This document shows positions 45,201 through 55,233 of a DNA stretch of 64,000 nt, in pieces. This stretch comes from Novispirillum itersonii (lineage in GTDB: Bacteria > Pseudomonadota > Alphaproteobacteria > Rhodospirillales > Rhodospirillaceae): assembly GCF_014205675.1 (NCBI RefSeq), contig NZ_JACIIX010000001.1, positions 643,108 through 707,107 of the forward strand, given 5' to 3'. The notes beneath the pieces were generated by a model that saw only the letters and a list, made by a program, of their open reading frames with translations, searched no databases and had not been told where the DNA came from. Numbering within the stretch: position 1 is the first letter of the stretch; each line of letters begins with the position of its first letter. A program made the position numbers and the translations under genes.

Positions 45201-45821
45201 ATGTTTTACCGCCCCGCCGCCGCTGACCATGGCCTGCCGATTGATCCCTTTGTCGCCTGCGTCGTCCCCCGGCCGATTGCCTGGGTCTCAACCCGCAGTG
45301 CCGATGGCATCGCCAATCTGGCCCCGTTCAGCTACTTCAATGCCGTATCCTCAGACCCGCCGATCCTGATGATCTCGGCCACCGGCCGCCATCCGCACGG
45401 GCCGAAGGATACCGTGCGCAATATCGAGGACACCGGGGAGTTTGCCATCAATCTGGTGTCGTGGGAGCTGCGGGAACCGATGAATGCCAGCTGTGCCGCT
45501 GTCGGGCCGGAGGTGAATGAATTTGAGCTGGCCGGGGTCACCGAAGCCCGGTGCGAAACCCTCTCCGTCCCCCGGGTGGCGGAAAGCCCGGTCACCTTTG
45601 AATGCCGCCTGCATCAGAGGATTGATCTGCCGGTCCTGCCGGACGCGGCGGCCGGATCCCGTAACGTCATGATTCTCGGGAGAGTCGACGGCATTCATAT
45701 CCGCGACAGCGTCCTGCGTGAGGGACGGGTTGACCCGACCCTGCTGAAGCCGCTGGTCCGGCTGGGATACCGCGATTATGCGGTGATCACCGAGGTGTTC
45801 CGGATGACCCGCCCCGGGTGA
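45201..45821 (+). CDS. Flavin reductase-domain protein (DIM6/NTAB family)
   Basis: 206 residues with an FMN-binding split-barrel. Family signature: PIDPFVACVVPRPIAWVSTR, GIANLAPFSYFNAVSSDPPI and FAINLVSWELREPMNASCAA. The end PLVRLGYRDYAVITEVFRMT is also characteristic. Probably a reductase or flavin-dependent oxidoreductase of unknown substrate. ATG 45201 is selected from homology; the frame is open further upstream. Convergent with a DMT exporter gene. Confidence 0.88.
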   Translation: MFYRPAAADHGLPIDPFVACVVPRPIAWVSTRSADGIANLAPFSYFNAVSSDPPILMISATGRHPHGPKDTVRNIEDTGEFAINLVSWELREPMNASCAAVGPEVNEFELAGVTEARCETLSVPRVAESPVTFECRLHQRIDLPVLPDAAAGSRNVMILGRVDGIHIRDSVLREGRVDPTLLKPLVRLGYRDYAVITEVFRMTRPG

Positions 45822-45844
45822 CGGGACAGGTCATCGGCACAGGA

Positions 45845-46750
45845 TCACTCCGCCGCAGCGGCCTTCCTGTTGCGGAACAGCATATCCTTCGAGGCAAGAG
45901 CCGCACCGCCGACAATCATCAGACAGGCCACGGCCACCATCGACGACAGAGCGCCGCTGCCGGTCAGGATCAGCAGCAGGGTGCTCATCAGCGGCGTGGC
46001 ATAGGACAGCGCCCCCAGCACCTGAATATCGCCCCGCTTCATCCCCAGATCCCACAGGAAGAAGGCACCGCCCGCCGGACCAAGCCCCAGCAGGATCACT
46101 GCCCCCCACTGCACCGGAGTCTGTGGCCAGCCCCCGGTTTCAAACAGAGCATGGCAGACAAAGGCCAGCAGGGAACCGGCCAGACAGAACGCGGCGACGG
46201 AATCGGTCGGCACCGCCTTCAGCAACCGGGACAGCACCGAATAGGCCCCCCAGGTGATCGCCGCGCCGAAGGCCGCCAGATAGCCCGGCAGAGCCTCCGC
46301 CTTGAACGACACCGAGCCACCGCCGGTGACCAGAAGGATCACCCCGATCAGGCCCGACAGCGTCCCGGCCAGATGAAACCAGCGCAGGCGGTGCCCCGGC
46401 AGAAAGCCGGAAAACAGCACGATGCACAGCGGCCACAGATAGTTGACCAGATTGGCTTCCAGCGGCGGGGCGGCCTGCAAGGCATAGAACACCAGCGCGT
46501 GATAGCCAAACAGCCCGCACACGCCCAGCGCCCACGCCTGCCATGGCTGCCGCATATGCCCGAGAATCGATTCTCCCCGGATCACCCACTTGGCCAGACC
46601 GATCAGGAAGGCAAGGAAAAAGGCGAACCCCACCATCAGGAACGGCGGGACCCCCCCGGCGAAGACGGTGGTCACCGCCAGCGTTGACCACAGCAGCAGG
46701 GCCGAGGCCCCGATCAGGGTATGGCGGAGAACGGAGGCATCACTCATCAC
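45845..46750 (-). CDS. EamA/DMT-superfamily exporter (YddG-like)
   Basis: 301 residues with ten predicted membrane helices in two EamA repeats. The N-terminal part LIGASALLLWSTLAVTTVFA, the EANLVNYLWPLCIVLFSGFL segment and TLSGLIGVILLVTGGGSVSF closely follow the YddG-type aromatic amino acid/methylviologen exporters. It ends in a charged tail SKDMLFRNRKAAAAE. Position next to trpA and trpB on the same strand would fit export of an aromatic compound, but trpA has its own terminator between them. Confidence 0.88.
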   Translation of the reverse strand: MMSDASVLRHTLIGASALLLWSTLAVTTVFAGGVPPFLMVGFAFFLAFLIGLAKWVIRGESILGHMRQPWQAWALGVCGLFGYHALVFYALQAAPPLEANLVNYLWPLCIVLFSGFLPGHRLRWFHLAGTLSGLIGVILLVTGGGSVSFKAEALPGYLAAFGAAITWGAYSVLSRLLKAVPTDSVAAFCLAGSLLAFVCHALFETGGWPQTPVQWGAVILLGLGPAGGAFFLWDLGMKRGDIQVLGALSYATPLMSTLLLILTGSGALSSMVAVACLMIVGGAALASKDMLFRNRKAAAAE

Positions 46751-46822
46751 GGCACACTCATCAAGACAGCGACACAGTCAGCGGGCGCATACTGTATCCG
46801 AAAACCCGATAGGGTCCCCATG

Positions 46823-46855
46823 AAAAAGCGGGCACCCTGTCGCCGGGGTGCCCGC
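46823..46855 (-). terminator. Terminator of the trpBA operon
   Basis: Perfect 10-base arms GCGGGCACCC (46828-46837) and GGGTGCCCGC (46846-46855), eight-base loop, and five A (46823-46827) that become a U-run on the minus-strand transcript. It lies 25 bases after the trpA stop. Confidence 0.88.
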
Positions 46856-46880
46856 CAGTCTTCTCAGCGTCAGCCCGGCC

Positions 46881-47723
46881 TTAACGGCGGGCAGACCGCA
46901 CCCCATCGGCCAGCGTCGCGACAAACCCCAGCACCGCCGGGACCGTCCTGTCCGTCGCCACAGTCCCGGCCTCCAGACTGTCGGCCAGCGTCTGCACCAC
47001 GGCAGACCCGACAACCGCCGCATCGCCGATGCGGGCAAAGGCCGCGGCCTGCGCCGGGGTCTTGATGCCGAAACCGACGGCGATCGGCAGATCGGTGGAC
47101 CGCCGCAGTGCCGCCACCGCCTCCTTCACCACCGCCTCATCCGCCGAGGCGGTGCCGGTGATGCCGGTGATCGAGACGTAGTAGAGGAAGCCCCCGGCCT
47201 GCGCCAGCACCGCCGGAAGGCGGCGGGCATCGGTGGTCGGCGCGGTCAGGAAGATCAGGTGAATGCCATGGGTCTTCAGGTGCTCCGTCAGCTCCGGTGC
47301 CTCTTCCGGCGGCAGATCGACAATGATCAGACCATCGGCCCCGGCAGCGGCGGCCTCAGCGGCAAAGCGGTCAACACCCCGGGCATAGATCGGGTTGTAG
47401 TACCCCATCAGCACCACAGGCGTGCTGTGATCGGTTTCGCGGAACGCCCGCAGGGTATCCAGCGTGCGGGTCAGCGATCCACCGGCGGCCAGCGCCCGCT
47501 GGGCCGCCAGCTGAATCGCCGGGCCATCGGCCATCGGGTCGGAAAACGGCATGCCGAGTTCGATCACATCCGCCCCGGCAGCGGGGAGACCCTTCATGAT
47601 CGCCAGCGCGGTGTCATGATCCGGATCCCCGGCCATGGTGTAGGTGACAAGGGCGCCGCGCCCGGCCTTTTTCAGGTCAGCGAAGCGGGTTTCCAGACGG
47701 TTGACGACAGTCACGGTGCTCAT
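46881..47723 (-). CDS. trpA: Tryptophan synthase alpha subunit
   Basis: 280 residues, TIM barrel. Catalytic Glu in AGADVIELGMPFSDPMADGP and the Asp/phosphate region TGITGTASADEAVVKEAVAA, plus PIAVGFGIKTPAQAAAFARI, are standard. It cleaves indole-3-glycerol phosphate and channels indole to TrpB. It starts 14 bases after trpB, with GGGGGGATG upstream. No trpF lies directly upstream in this window. Confidence 0.96.
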   Translation of the reverse strand: MSTVTVVNRLETRFADLKKAGRGALVTYTMAGDPDHDTALAIMKGLPAAGADVIELGMPFSDPMADGPAIQLAAQRALAAGGSLTRTLDTLRAFRETDHSTPVVLMGYYNPIYARGVDRFAAEAAAAGADGLIIVDLPPEEAPELTEHLKTHGIHLIFLTAPTTDARRLPAVLAQAGGFLYYVSITGITGTASADEAVVKEAVAALRRSTDLPIAVGFGIKTPAQAAAFARIGDAAVVGSAVVQTLADSLEAGTVATDRTVPAVLGFVATLADGVRSARR

Positions 47724-47737
47724 ATCCGCATCCCCCC

Positions 47738-48955
<1,218 letters not shown>

Positions 48956-49274
48956 GACTGTCGTCACTCCTGTCTTATGGATCCTTGGCTCTACGGATCA
49001 CGGAATACGAAAGCGGAGGACCGGAACGGATCCGGTCAGGCTGAAACAGGGTTCAGCGACGCCACGCGGTTTCCGTCCACACCACGGCGCGCAGCACCGA
49101 CCGGCGCATGGAGCGCATCGGCGGGCGGGCTGACGAACGGGACCGGGTGCGGAACACGACAGGATTTCTCCCAGAAGGAGCTGTGCGTCACGAAAACGCA
49201 AAAGGGGCAGGCTAAACCGCCCACCCCTTAGGCATCGCATACTCTTATCGCCTCGGCAAGGGGCTTGAGGCCCC
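48956..49274. other. Leader region of trpBA
   Basis: 319 bases between the DHH gene and trpB. It holds the DHH terminator (49202-49229) and presumably the trpBA promoter. A seven-codon frame with one Trp codon (MPKGWAV) sits inside the terminator stem; it has no tandem Trp codons and is not convincing as an attenuator leader. Confidence 0.55.
49202..49229 (-). terminator. Terminator after the DHH phosphoesterase gene
   Basis: Arms AAGGGG (49202-49207) and CCCCTT (49224-49229) extended by inner G-C and wobble pairs, with an A-run (49200-49203) giving U residues on the minus strand. 46 bases after the gene stop. Confidence 0.6.
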
Positions 49275-50204
49275 TCAGCCGTCGGCGTTCATCCGGGCCA
49301 CCAGAGCCTCCAGCGTTTCCGCCGCTTTCTCATGGGACACCTGACAGGTCCCGGCATTCAGGTGGCCGCCGCCGCCATACTGCAACATCAGCTCGCCGAC
49401 ATTGGTGCCGCTGCTGCGGTCGAAGATCGACTTGCCGCAGGCAAACACCACGTTCTGGTTCTGGAAGCCGCGCATGACGTGGATCGAAATATTGGTCTGC
49501 GGGAACAGGGCGTAAATCAGGAAGCGGTTTCCGGCGAAAATCGGATCCTCATCCCGCAGATCCAGCACCGCCACGTTGCCGCGCAGGGTGGTGCAGCGGT
49601 TGACCTGTGCGGTGAACTTTTCCTGCTGGTCAAAGTACAGTTCGGTCCGTTCTTTCACGTCCGGCAGGGTCAGGACCTGTTCAATGGAATGATCGAGGCA
49701 GTAATCGATCAGTTCCATCATCAGCTGGTAGTTGGAAATCCGGAACTCCCGGAAGCGGCCGAGACCGGTGCGGGCATCCATCAGGAAGTTCATCAGGTTC
49801 CAGCCGGTCGGGGCCAGAACCTCGTCTTTGGTGAACTGGGCGGAATCGCCCTTGTCCACCGCCAGCATCATCTCTTCGCTGATGCGCGGCAGCGTCGCCG
49901 CCCCGCCGTAATAATTGTAAACAACCCGGGCTGCCGACGGCGCATCCGCCTGAATAATGTGGTTGTCGCGCTTGCCCACCCGGATGGTTTCCGACAGGTG
50001 GTGGTCGAACGCCAGATGGACCCCGTCCACATACGGCAGGTTGGTGGTGATGTCGCGGTCGGTGATCTCCACCTTTCCGTCCTGCATGTCCTTCGGATGG
50101 ACAAACTTGATCTCATCGATCAGGTCCATTTCCTTCAGGATCATGGCGCAGACCAGACCATCAAAATCGCTGCGAGTAACCAGACGGAACTTGCTGTCCG
50201 ACAT
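49275..50204 (-). CDS. DHH-family phosphoesterase (exopolyphosphatase-related)
   Basis: 309 residues. DHH-domain motifs: TRSDFDGLVCAMILKEMD, the DHH triad in LAFDHHLSETIR, and the DHHA1 glycine motif QYGGGGHLNAGTCQV near the C-terminus. The family includes oligoribonuclease/pAp phosphatase and polyphosphatase-like enzymes; the substrate of this subgroup is unclear. Mn2+-dependent hydrolysis of phosphoesters is expected. It is a single gene upstream of trpBA with its own terminator. Confidence 0.88.
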   Translation of the reverse strand: MSDSKFRLVTRSDFDGLVCAMILKEMDLIDEIKFVHPKDMQDGKVEITDRDITTNLPYVDGVHLAFDHHLSETIRVGKRDNHIIQADAPSAARVVYNYYGGAATLPRISEEMMLAVDKGDSAQFTKDEVLAPTGWNLMNFLMDARTGLGRFREFRISNYQLMMELIDYCLDHSIEQVLTLPDVKERTELYFDQQEKFTAQVNRCTTLRGNVAVLDLRDEDPIFAGNRFLIYALFPQTNISIHVMRGFQNQNVVFACGKSIFDRSSGTNVGELMLQYGGGGHLNAGTCQVSHEKAAETLEALVARMNADG

Positions 50205-50314
50205 TGGGTGTCCCCTTTGTTTTTCCCACTCAGCCGCCGCGGGGGCCCGGATCTGTGCCCGGTGCTCCGTTTCCGGCGAAATCGTTCAAATTTAACCTGC
50301 TTTTGCGCTGCATG

Positions 50315-50788
50315 CTAGGCTGTCCCGCAATCGGTCCGCAGGCGTGCAGACAAAGCCAGCCCCAGCCGCGCCACCCGCAGCACCGGCCCGGCCAGCGCCT
50401 CCGGCGGCAGGGCCGCAATCGCGTCCAGATCAAACCACTCCGCCGCATCGGCATCACTGGCAGCCACCGGTAGCGGTGACTCCGCCGACAGGCGACACAG
50501 CACCGGCACCAGAAGATAATGGTACCGGACGGCCCCGGCCACATCGCGGTCAAGGGTTTCCAGCGGCAGCAGGGCCATCACGGCGGTGGCCTGAAGGCCG
50601 GTTTCCTCCACCAGTTCCCGTTCGGCGGCCTGAAACAGGGTTTCCCCCAGCTCAATCTTGCCGCCGGGCATCCCCCAGGTTCCGGCCCGGGGGGGATTGG
50701 CCCGCCGCACCAGCACCACCCGGCCCCCGTCATCGGGCACCACCGCCAGAACAGCAGGCACCGGTGCCCGCGGATAGCGTCCCGTCAT
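50315..50788 (-). CDS. NUDIX hydrolase
   Basis: 157 residues with a complete Nudix box, GGKIELGETLFQAAERELVE followed by ETGL, near residues 43-66. The opening PAVLAVVPDDGGRVVLVRRA and the downstream VRYHYLLVPVLCRL are typical of ADP-ribose/NADH pyrophosphatase-like or nucleotide-sanitising members. Substrate cannot be assigned. It lies 6 bases downstream of the HD-GYP gene stop, so the two are probably co-transcribed. Confidence 0.9.
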   Translation of the reverse strand: MTGRYPRAPVPAVLAVVPDDGGRVVLVRRANPPRAGTWGMPGGKIELGETLFQAAERELVEETGLQATAVMALLPLETLDRDVAGAVRYHYLLVPVLCRLSAESPLPVAASDADAAEWFDLDAIAALPPEALAGPVLRVARLGLALSARLRTDCGTA

Positions 50789-50794
50789 CTCCGC

Positions 50795-52615
50795 TCAACC
50801 CGCCACGCCTGCTGACACCGGCCGCGACAGGTAGGCCGCGATGTTCACCTCATCAACCTGTTCCGGCCGCAGATACTGTTCCGCATACTCACGGTACACC
50901 CCGGAGCTGAGGAACAGGTCAAACAGGTCAGAATCAACATGCTTGTCCTTGCGCATGAAGCTGAGGATCTTCACGCACTCACTGATGGTCTTGGGGGTCT
51001 TGTACGGCCGGTCGGCGGCGGTCAGCGCCTCGAACACATCGGCAATCGCCATGATTTTTTCCAGCGTACCCATCTGGTCGCCGGTCAGGCCGTTGGGGTA
51101 ACCGGTGCCGTCGATCTTCTCATGATGGTTCCCGGCGATCTGCGGCACTTTTTTCAGGGATTTCGGGAAGGGCAACTGCTTTAGCATCTCCTGCGTCACC
51201 ACGATATGATCGTTGATGACCTTACGCTCTTCCGCCGTCAGGGTGCCGCGCTGAACCGACAGGTTATAGACCTCGCCCCGGTTATAGATGCCGACCTGAT
51301 GGTCGCCCCGGTCCTGCAACAGCCTTTCCACCGCCGGTGCCGGGGCGGGCGGATCCGTCTTCAGACGGGTACTTTCTTCCCACGACAGGCCGAGGGAGCG
51401 GTCAAAATACCGGGTCCAGGTCTGGGCACCGATCACCTGAAGGCGGTCAATCTTATCGGGGGCCATGAATTCGCCGCCGATATTGGTTTCGGCAACAAAG
51501 GCAAACTGTTCCTCCAGCTCCCCCACCCGGGCGGCAAAGGCCGCTTCGGTTGCCGCCTTGTCCTCCCCGGCCAGCTGACGGCGCAGCATGTCAATCTCGG
51601 CATCCCGGCGCAGCACCTCGAACCGGGTGCGGACCTCGTGAATCCGGTCGTAGATGGTTTCCAGCTTGGTGGCCTTATCGACCACATATTCCGGCGTCGT
51701 CACCTTACCGCAGTCATGCAACCACGCCGCCAGATGCAGTTCGTACCATTCCTCGTCATCAAGGGCATAGGCGGCAAACGGGCCTTCGGTCTGGTTGCAG
51801 GCGGCCTGCGCCAGCATTTTGGCCAGAATCGGCACCCGTTCGCAGTGACCGCCGGTATAGGGGGATTTGGCGTCGATGGCCCGCGCCAGCACCTTGATGA
51901 AGCTGTCGAGCAGATCCCGCTGCGCCTGCAACAGGCGCTGATTGTCGATGGCCACCGCCGCCTGACTGGCCAGCGCCTCGACCATCGGCTGAATGTTGGG
52001 GGCAAAGGGAATTACTCCCCCGTGCCCATCCTGCGCATTGATCAGCTGTAGAACCCCGATCACCTCGCCGGTGACCGTTTTCAGCGGCAGGGTCAGGAAT
52101 GACTTGGACCGGTAGCCGGTGCCTTCGTCAAAGCGTTTGGTGCCGGAAAAGTCAAACCCTTCCGCCGTATAGGCATCCTCAATGTTGATGCTGCGGCCGG
52201 TCAGGGCAACGTGGGTGGCGACATTGTTGTGGTTGGGGGCACCGGTCTCGGCGTTAAACAGCCGCAGCGGCGGAAACGGCACCGGCCTGCCGGTGGTGCC
52301 GCCCAGCACCGTATTCAGGGTATCATTGCGCAGAATCTTGAAATGCAGGGACTGCCCGTCATCGCCGACCAGATAGAGGGTCCCGCCGTCAGCCTTGGTG
52401 AATTCCTTGGCTTCGACCAGAATCTTCTCTGTCAGGCGGTCATGGTTGGTTTCCGCCGACAGGGCAATACCCAGATCAATCAGGCGGGCAAGATAGCTGG
52501 CGTCGATATCCTCTTTCCGCCGTCCGCCGCGTCGGCGGTCATTCGCGGTCGCGGAGTCCGCCTTCCCGTCACCTGCCTGCGGCGAAGTGTCCCCATGAGT
52601 CTGCCGAGACGTCAA
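50795..52615 (-). CDS. GAF/HD-GYP domain protein with split HD domain
   Basis: 606 residues. A GAF domain (about 60-225) is followed by an HD-GYP domain with the HD pair at 300-301 (WLHDCGKVTTPEYV) and the GYP signature at 497-507 (HHEKIDGTGYP). Between the two halves lies an insertion of about 130 residues (about 325-455) with charged helical character (DMLRRQLAGEDKAATEAAFA). All metal-binding residues of HD-GYP seem present, so cyclic-di-GMP phosphodiesterase activity is plausible. The GAF domain may sense a small ligand. No signal or membrane segment. Confidence 0.88.
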   Translation of the reverse strand: MTSRQTHGDTSPQAGDGKADSATANDRRRGGRRKEDIDASYLARLIDLGIALSAETNHDRLTEKILVEAKEFTKADGGTLYLVGDDGQSLHFKILRNDTLNTVLGGTTGRPVPFPPLRLFNAETGAPNHNNVATHVALTGRSINIEDAYTAEGFDFSGTKRFDEGTGYRSKSFLTLPLKTVTGEVIGVLQLINAQDGHGGVIPFAPNIQPMVEALASQAAVAIDNQRLLQAQRDLLDSFIKVLARAIDAKSPYTGGHCERVPILAKMLAQAACNQTEGPFAAYALDDEEWYELHLAAWLHDCGKVTTPEYVVDKATKLETIYDRIHEVRTRFEVLRRDAEIDMLRRQLAGEDKAATEAAFAARVGELEEQFAFVAETNIGGEFMAPDKIDRLQVIGAQTWTRYFDRSLGLSWEESTRLKTDPPAPAPAVERLLQDRGDHQVGIYNRGEVYNLSVQRGTLTAEERKVINDHIVVTQEMLKQLPFPKSLKKVPQIAGNHHEKIDGTGYPNGLTGDQMGTLEKIMAIADVFEALTAADRPYKTPKTISECVKILSFMRKDKHVDSDLFDLFLSSGVYREYAEQYLRPEQVDEVNIAAYLSRPVSAGVAG

Positions 52616-52749
52616 TGCCCTATTCCTGAAATTTACCGGAACACTGCCAGTTTATGCTGTCCCCGGAACTATCATAAAGAAAATTCACGGGCTGTCGCAG
52701 CTTAAGTTTCGGGGTTTGTCTGCCCGGGGATACCGGAGTTTCATCAGTT

Positions 52750-53649
52750 TTATGCCCGGTCCGGGGCGGTTTCCGCCACCAGCCATTCCCGGAACGCCAT
52801 CATCGGCGGATGCTCCGCCCGTTCCACCGGCCAGCACAGATAATAGGCCTCTTCCGGGGTATAGGGCAACGGCAGCGCCGGAACCAACCGCCCTGACGAC
52901 AGCTCCTCCTCCATCAGGAAAGACGGCAGCAGGGCGATCCCCAGTCCGGCCACCGCCGCCTGCGCCAGAAGGGCAAACTGGTCAAACAGCATGCCATGGA
53001 CGTTCTCGGCATCGGCCCCGTACCGCCGCAGCCAGCGTTCCCACGCATCCGGGCGGGTGGTCAGGTGCAGCAGCGGGGCCGCCCGCAGATCCGCCGGATC
53101 CGCAAAGGCATACTGATCGCGCAGACCGGGGGTGCAGACCGGCAGCACGGTTTCCGGCCGCAGCCGCACCATGCCGGTGCCCGGCCAGGTCTCCCCGCCG
53201 AAATGGATGGCGGCATCAATCACCTCGTGCCGGAAATCAAAAGGGGCAATCCGGGTGACCAGATTGACCGAAACCCCGGGATAAGCCGCCAGAAAGCGGG
53301 GCAACCGTGGGGTCAGCCACCGCGCCCCGAAAAAGGGGAGAGTCGCCAACGTCAGCGTTCCGCCCATCGGATTGGCCCGCAGGGTCAGCGAGGCCGAGGA
53401 GATTTTCGACAGCGCCTCGCGGATTTCCCGCGCATAGGCCGCCCCGCCGACGGTCAGGCGGATGCTCTGCTTTTCGCGGGCGAACAGCTCGATCCCCAGC
53501 TGTTCCTCCAGCGCCTTGATCTGGCGGGACACCGCACTCTGGGTCAGCGACAGTTCCCGCGCCGCGCCAGTGACAGACCCGGTGCGGGCCGCCGCCTCGA
53601 AAGCGGCCAGAAGCGGCAGCGAGGGAAGAAAGCGGCGGGGAGCGCGCAT
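52750..53649 (-). CDS. LysR-family transcriptional regulator (GcvA-like)
   Basis: 299 residues. N-terminal HTH LPLLAAFEAAARTGSVTGAA then ARELSLTQSAVSRQIKALEE, and a substrate-binding domain containing VSVNLVTRIAPFDFRHEVID. GcvA-type members share this opening. The ATG at 53649 is chosen from the family start; the open frame further upstream crosses the intergenic repeat. It is divergent from the FAD oxidoreductase at 53797, which it probably controls. Confidence 0.92.
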   Translation of the reverse strand: MRAPRRFLPSLPLLAAFEAAARTGSVTGAARELSLTQSAVSRQIKALEEQLGIELFAREKQSIRLTVGGAAYAREIREALSKISSASLTLRANPMGGTLTLATLPFFGARWLTPRLPRFLAAYPGVSVNLVTRIAPFDFRHEVIDAAIHFGGETWPGTGMVRLRPETVLPVCTPGLRDQYAFADPADLRAAPLLHLTTRPDAWERWLRRYGADAENVHGMLFDQFALLAQAAVAGLGIALLPSFLMEEELSSGRLVPALPLPYTPEEAYYLCWPVERAEHPPMMAFREWLVAETAPDRA

Positions 53650-53744
53650 GGTATTCCCAATCAGAATGACCTTTTGATCAGAACTCGCTAGCACATCGCC
53701 TTCCCCCGCGCAACAAAGGGGGGTCCGGCATTGTGCCGCCCCCT

Positions 53745-53780
53745 TCTGCCCGCTGCGTTTTCTGCCCGCTGCGTTTTCTG
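53745..53780. repeat. Tandem 16-base repeat in the LysR/oxidoreductase intergenic region
   Basis: TCTGCCCGCTGCGTTT occurs at 53745-53760 and 53761-53776, with a third partial copy TCTG at 53777. It ends 17 bases before the oxidoreductase start, so it lies between promoter and ribosome site or within the operator zone. Confidence 0.65.
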
Positions 53781-53796
53781 CAAGGACACCCTGACC

Positions 53797-55080
53797 ATGC
53801 GCAATGATCCCCGCTCCCACGGCCTGTGGGAAATGACGGCCCCCGCCGCCCCCGTCACCTCCGCCCTGTCCGGCGCGGAACAGGCGGAAGTCGTGATCAT
53901 CGGCGCCGGATACACCGGCCTGTCCACCGCCCTGCATCTGGCCGAACGCGGCATCTCCGTCGTGCTGCTGGAAGCGGTTGAATCCGGGTTTGGCGGGGCC
54001 GGGCGCAACGTCGGGCTGGTCAACGCCGGGATGTGGGTGATGCCGGAAGCCCTGTGCAGCGAACTGGGCGACGACTACGGCACCCGCCTAATCCGCTTTC
54101 TCGGCGACGGTCCGCGGCAGGTGTGGGAGGTGATCGACCGCTACGGCATTTCCTGCGAGGCGGAACGGCAGGGCACCCTGCATCTCGGCTGCGGGGCCGA
54201 GGGCCTGAAGGAACTGAACGAACGCGCCCGCCAGTGGCAGAAGTACGGTGCCCCGGTGCATGTGCTGGATGCCGCCCAGACCGCCGCCAAAGTGGCAACC
54301 GGGGCTTATTCCGGGTCGCTGCTGGACCTGCGCGCCGGGACCATCCAGCCGCTGGCCTATGCGCGCGGACTGGCCCATGCCGCCGTCGGTAAGGGCGTCC
54401 GGCTGTTCACCGGCAGCCCGGCCACCTCAATCCGCCGCAACGGGGCCGACTGGGTGGTGACCACCCCCGGCGGCACCGTCACCGCCAAGTGGGTGGTGCC
54501 CGCCACCGATGCCTACACCACGGCAATCTGCCCGGAAATCCTCAGCCAGCAGGTGATTCTGCCCTACTTCAACATTGCCACCCAGCCGCTGTCGAAGGAC
54601 CTTCAGGCCCGGATCCTGCCGGAGCGGCAGGGCTGCTGGGATACCAAGGAAGTCCTGTCGTCGTTCCGCTTTGACCAGAAGGGCCGTCTGGTGTTCGGGT
54701 CCGTCGGGGCGCTGCGCGGCACCGGTCTGCCGATCCACCGCGAGTGGACCCGCCGGTCTCTCCAGAAACTGTGGCCGGAGATGCAGGACATCCGCTTCGA
54801 GGCCGAATGGTATGGCCGGATCGGCATGACCGCCAACAACCTGCCGCGCTTCCATAAACTGAATGAACGGATGGTGACCACCTGCGGCTACAACGGCCGG
54901 GGCATTGCGCCGGGCACCGTCTTCGGCAAACTGCTGGCCGCCTATATCAGCGGCGAGATCAAGGACGCCGATCTGCCGCTGGAGCCGACCGCCCCGAAGG
55001 CGATGTCGGTAACCCCGCTGCGGGAAGCCTACTATGAGCTGGGGGCGCAGGTGGCCCACTTCTTCACAGCCCGGTTCTAA
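53797..55080 (+). CDS. FAD-dependent oxidoreductase (PuuB/OrdL-like), second copy
   Basis: 427 residues. The nucleotide site is VVIIGAGYTGLSTALHLAER, followed by LLEAVESGFGGAGRNVGLVN, and GYNGRGIAPGTVFGKLLAAY near the end. It is related to the oxidoreductase at 13461, sharing the same fold and motif order, but has GFGGAGRNVG in place of GASGRSGGQ, so the substrates may differ. Control by the divergent LysR regulator is likely. It may oxidise an amino acid, sarcosine-like compound or gamma-glutamylamine. Confidence 0.88.
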   Translation: MRNDPRSHGLWEMTAPAAPVTSALSGAEQAEVVIIGAGYTGLSTALHLAERGISVVLLEAVESGFGGAGRNVGLVNAGMWVMPEALCSELGDDYGTRLIRFLGDGPRQVWEVIDRYGISCEAERQGTLHLGCGAEGLKELNERARQWQKYGAPVHVLDAAQTAAKVATGAYSGSLLDLRAGTIQPLAYARGLAHAAVGKGVRLFTGSPATSIRRNGADWVVTTPGGTVTAKWVVPATDAYTTAICPEILSQQVILPYFNIATQPLSKDLQARILPERQGCWDTKEVLSSFRFDQKGRLVFGSVGALRGTGLPIHREWTRRSLQKLWPEMQDIRFEAEWYGRIGMTANNLPRFHKLNERMVTTCGYNGRGIAPGTVFGKLLAAYISGEIKDADLPLEPTAPKAMSVTPLREAYYELGAQVAHFFTARF

Positions 55081-55233
55081 AGCGCTCCCACAGGCAGGAA
55101 CAGGAACGGGGCGGGCAAAGATTTTGTAAAACCGCACAGAATGCGGTTGCCACAGACCGGGGCGGCGTTTACTCCAAAAACCGGAGATCCGCCGCTGCGG
55201 TCTCCGTCCCCCTGCCTTTCGGTCGGAGCCATC

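Noticed and set aside
49214..49237. Seven-codon frame MPKGWAV on the minus strand as a possible trp leader peptide
   Set aside because: Only one Trp codon, weak ribosome site, and it lies within the terminator hairpin of the DHH gene, far from trpB.
48998..49240. 80-residue minus-strand frame upstream of trpB
   Set aside because: Cys/Arg/Pro-rich, crosses a terminator, and has no ribosome site or family.
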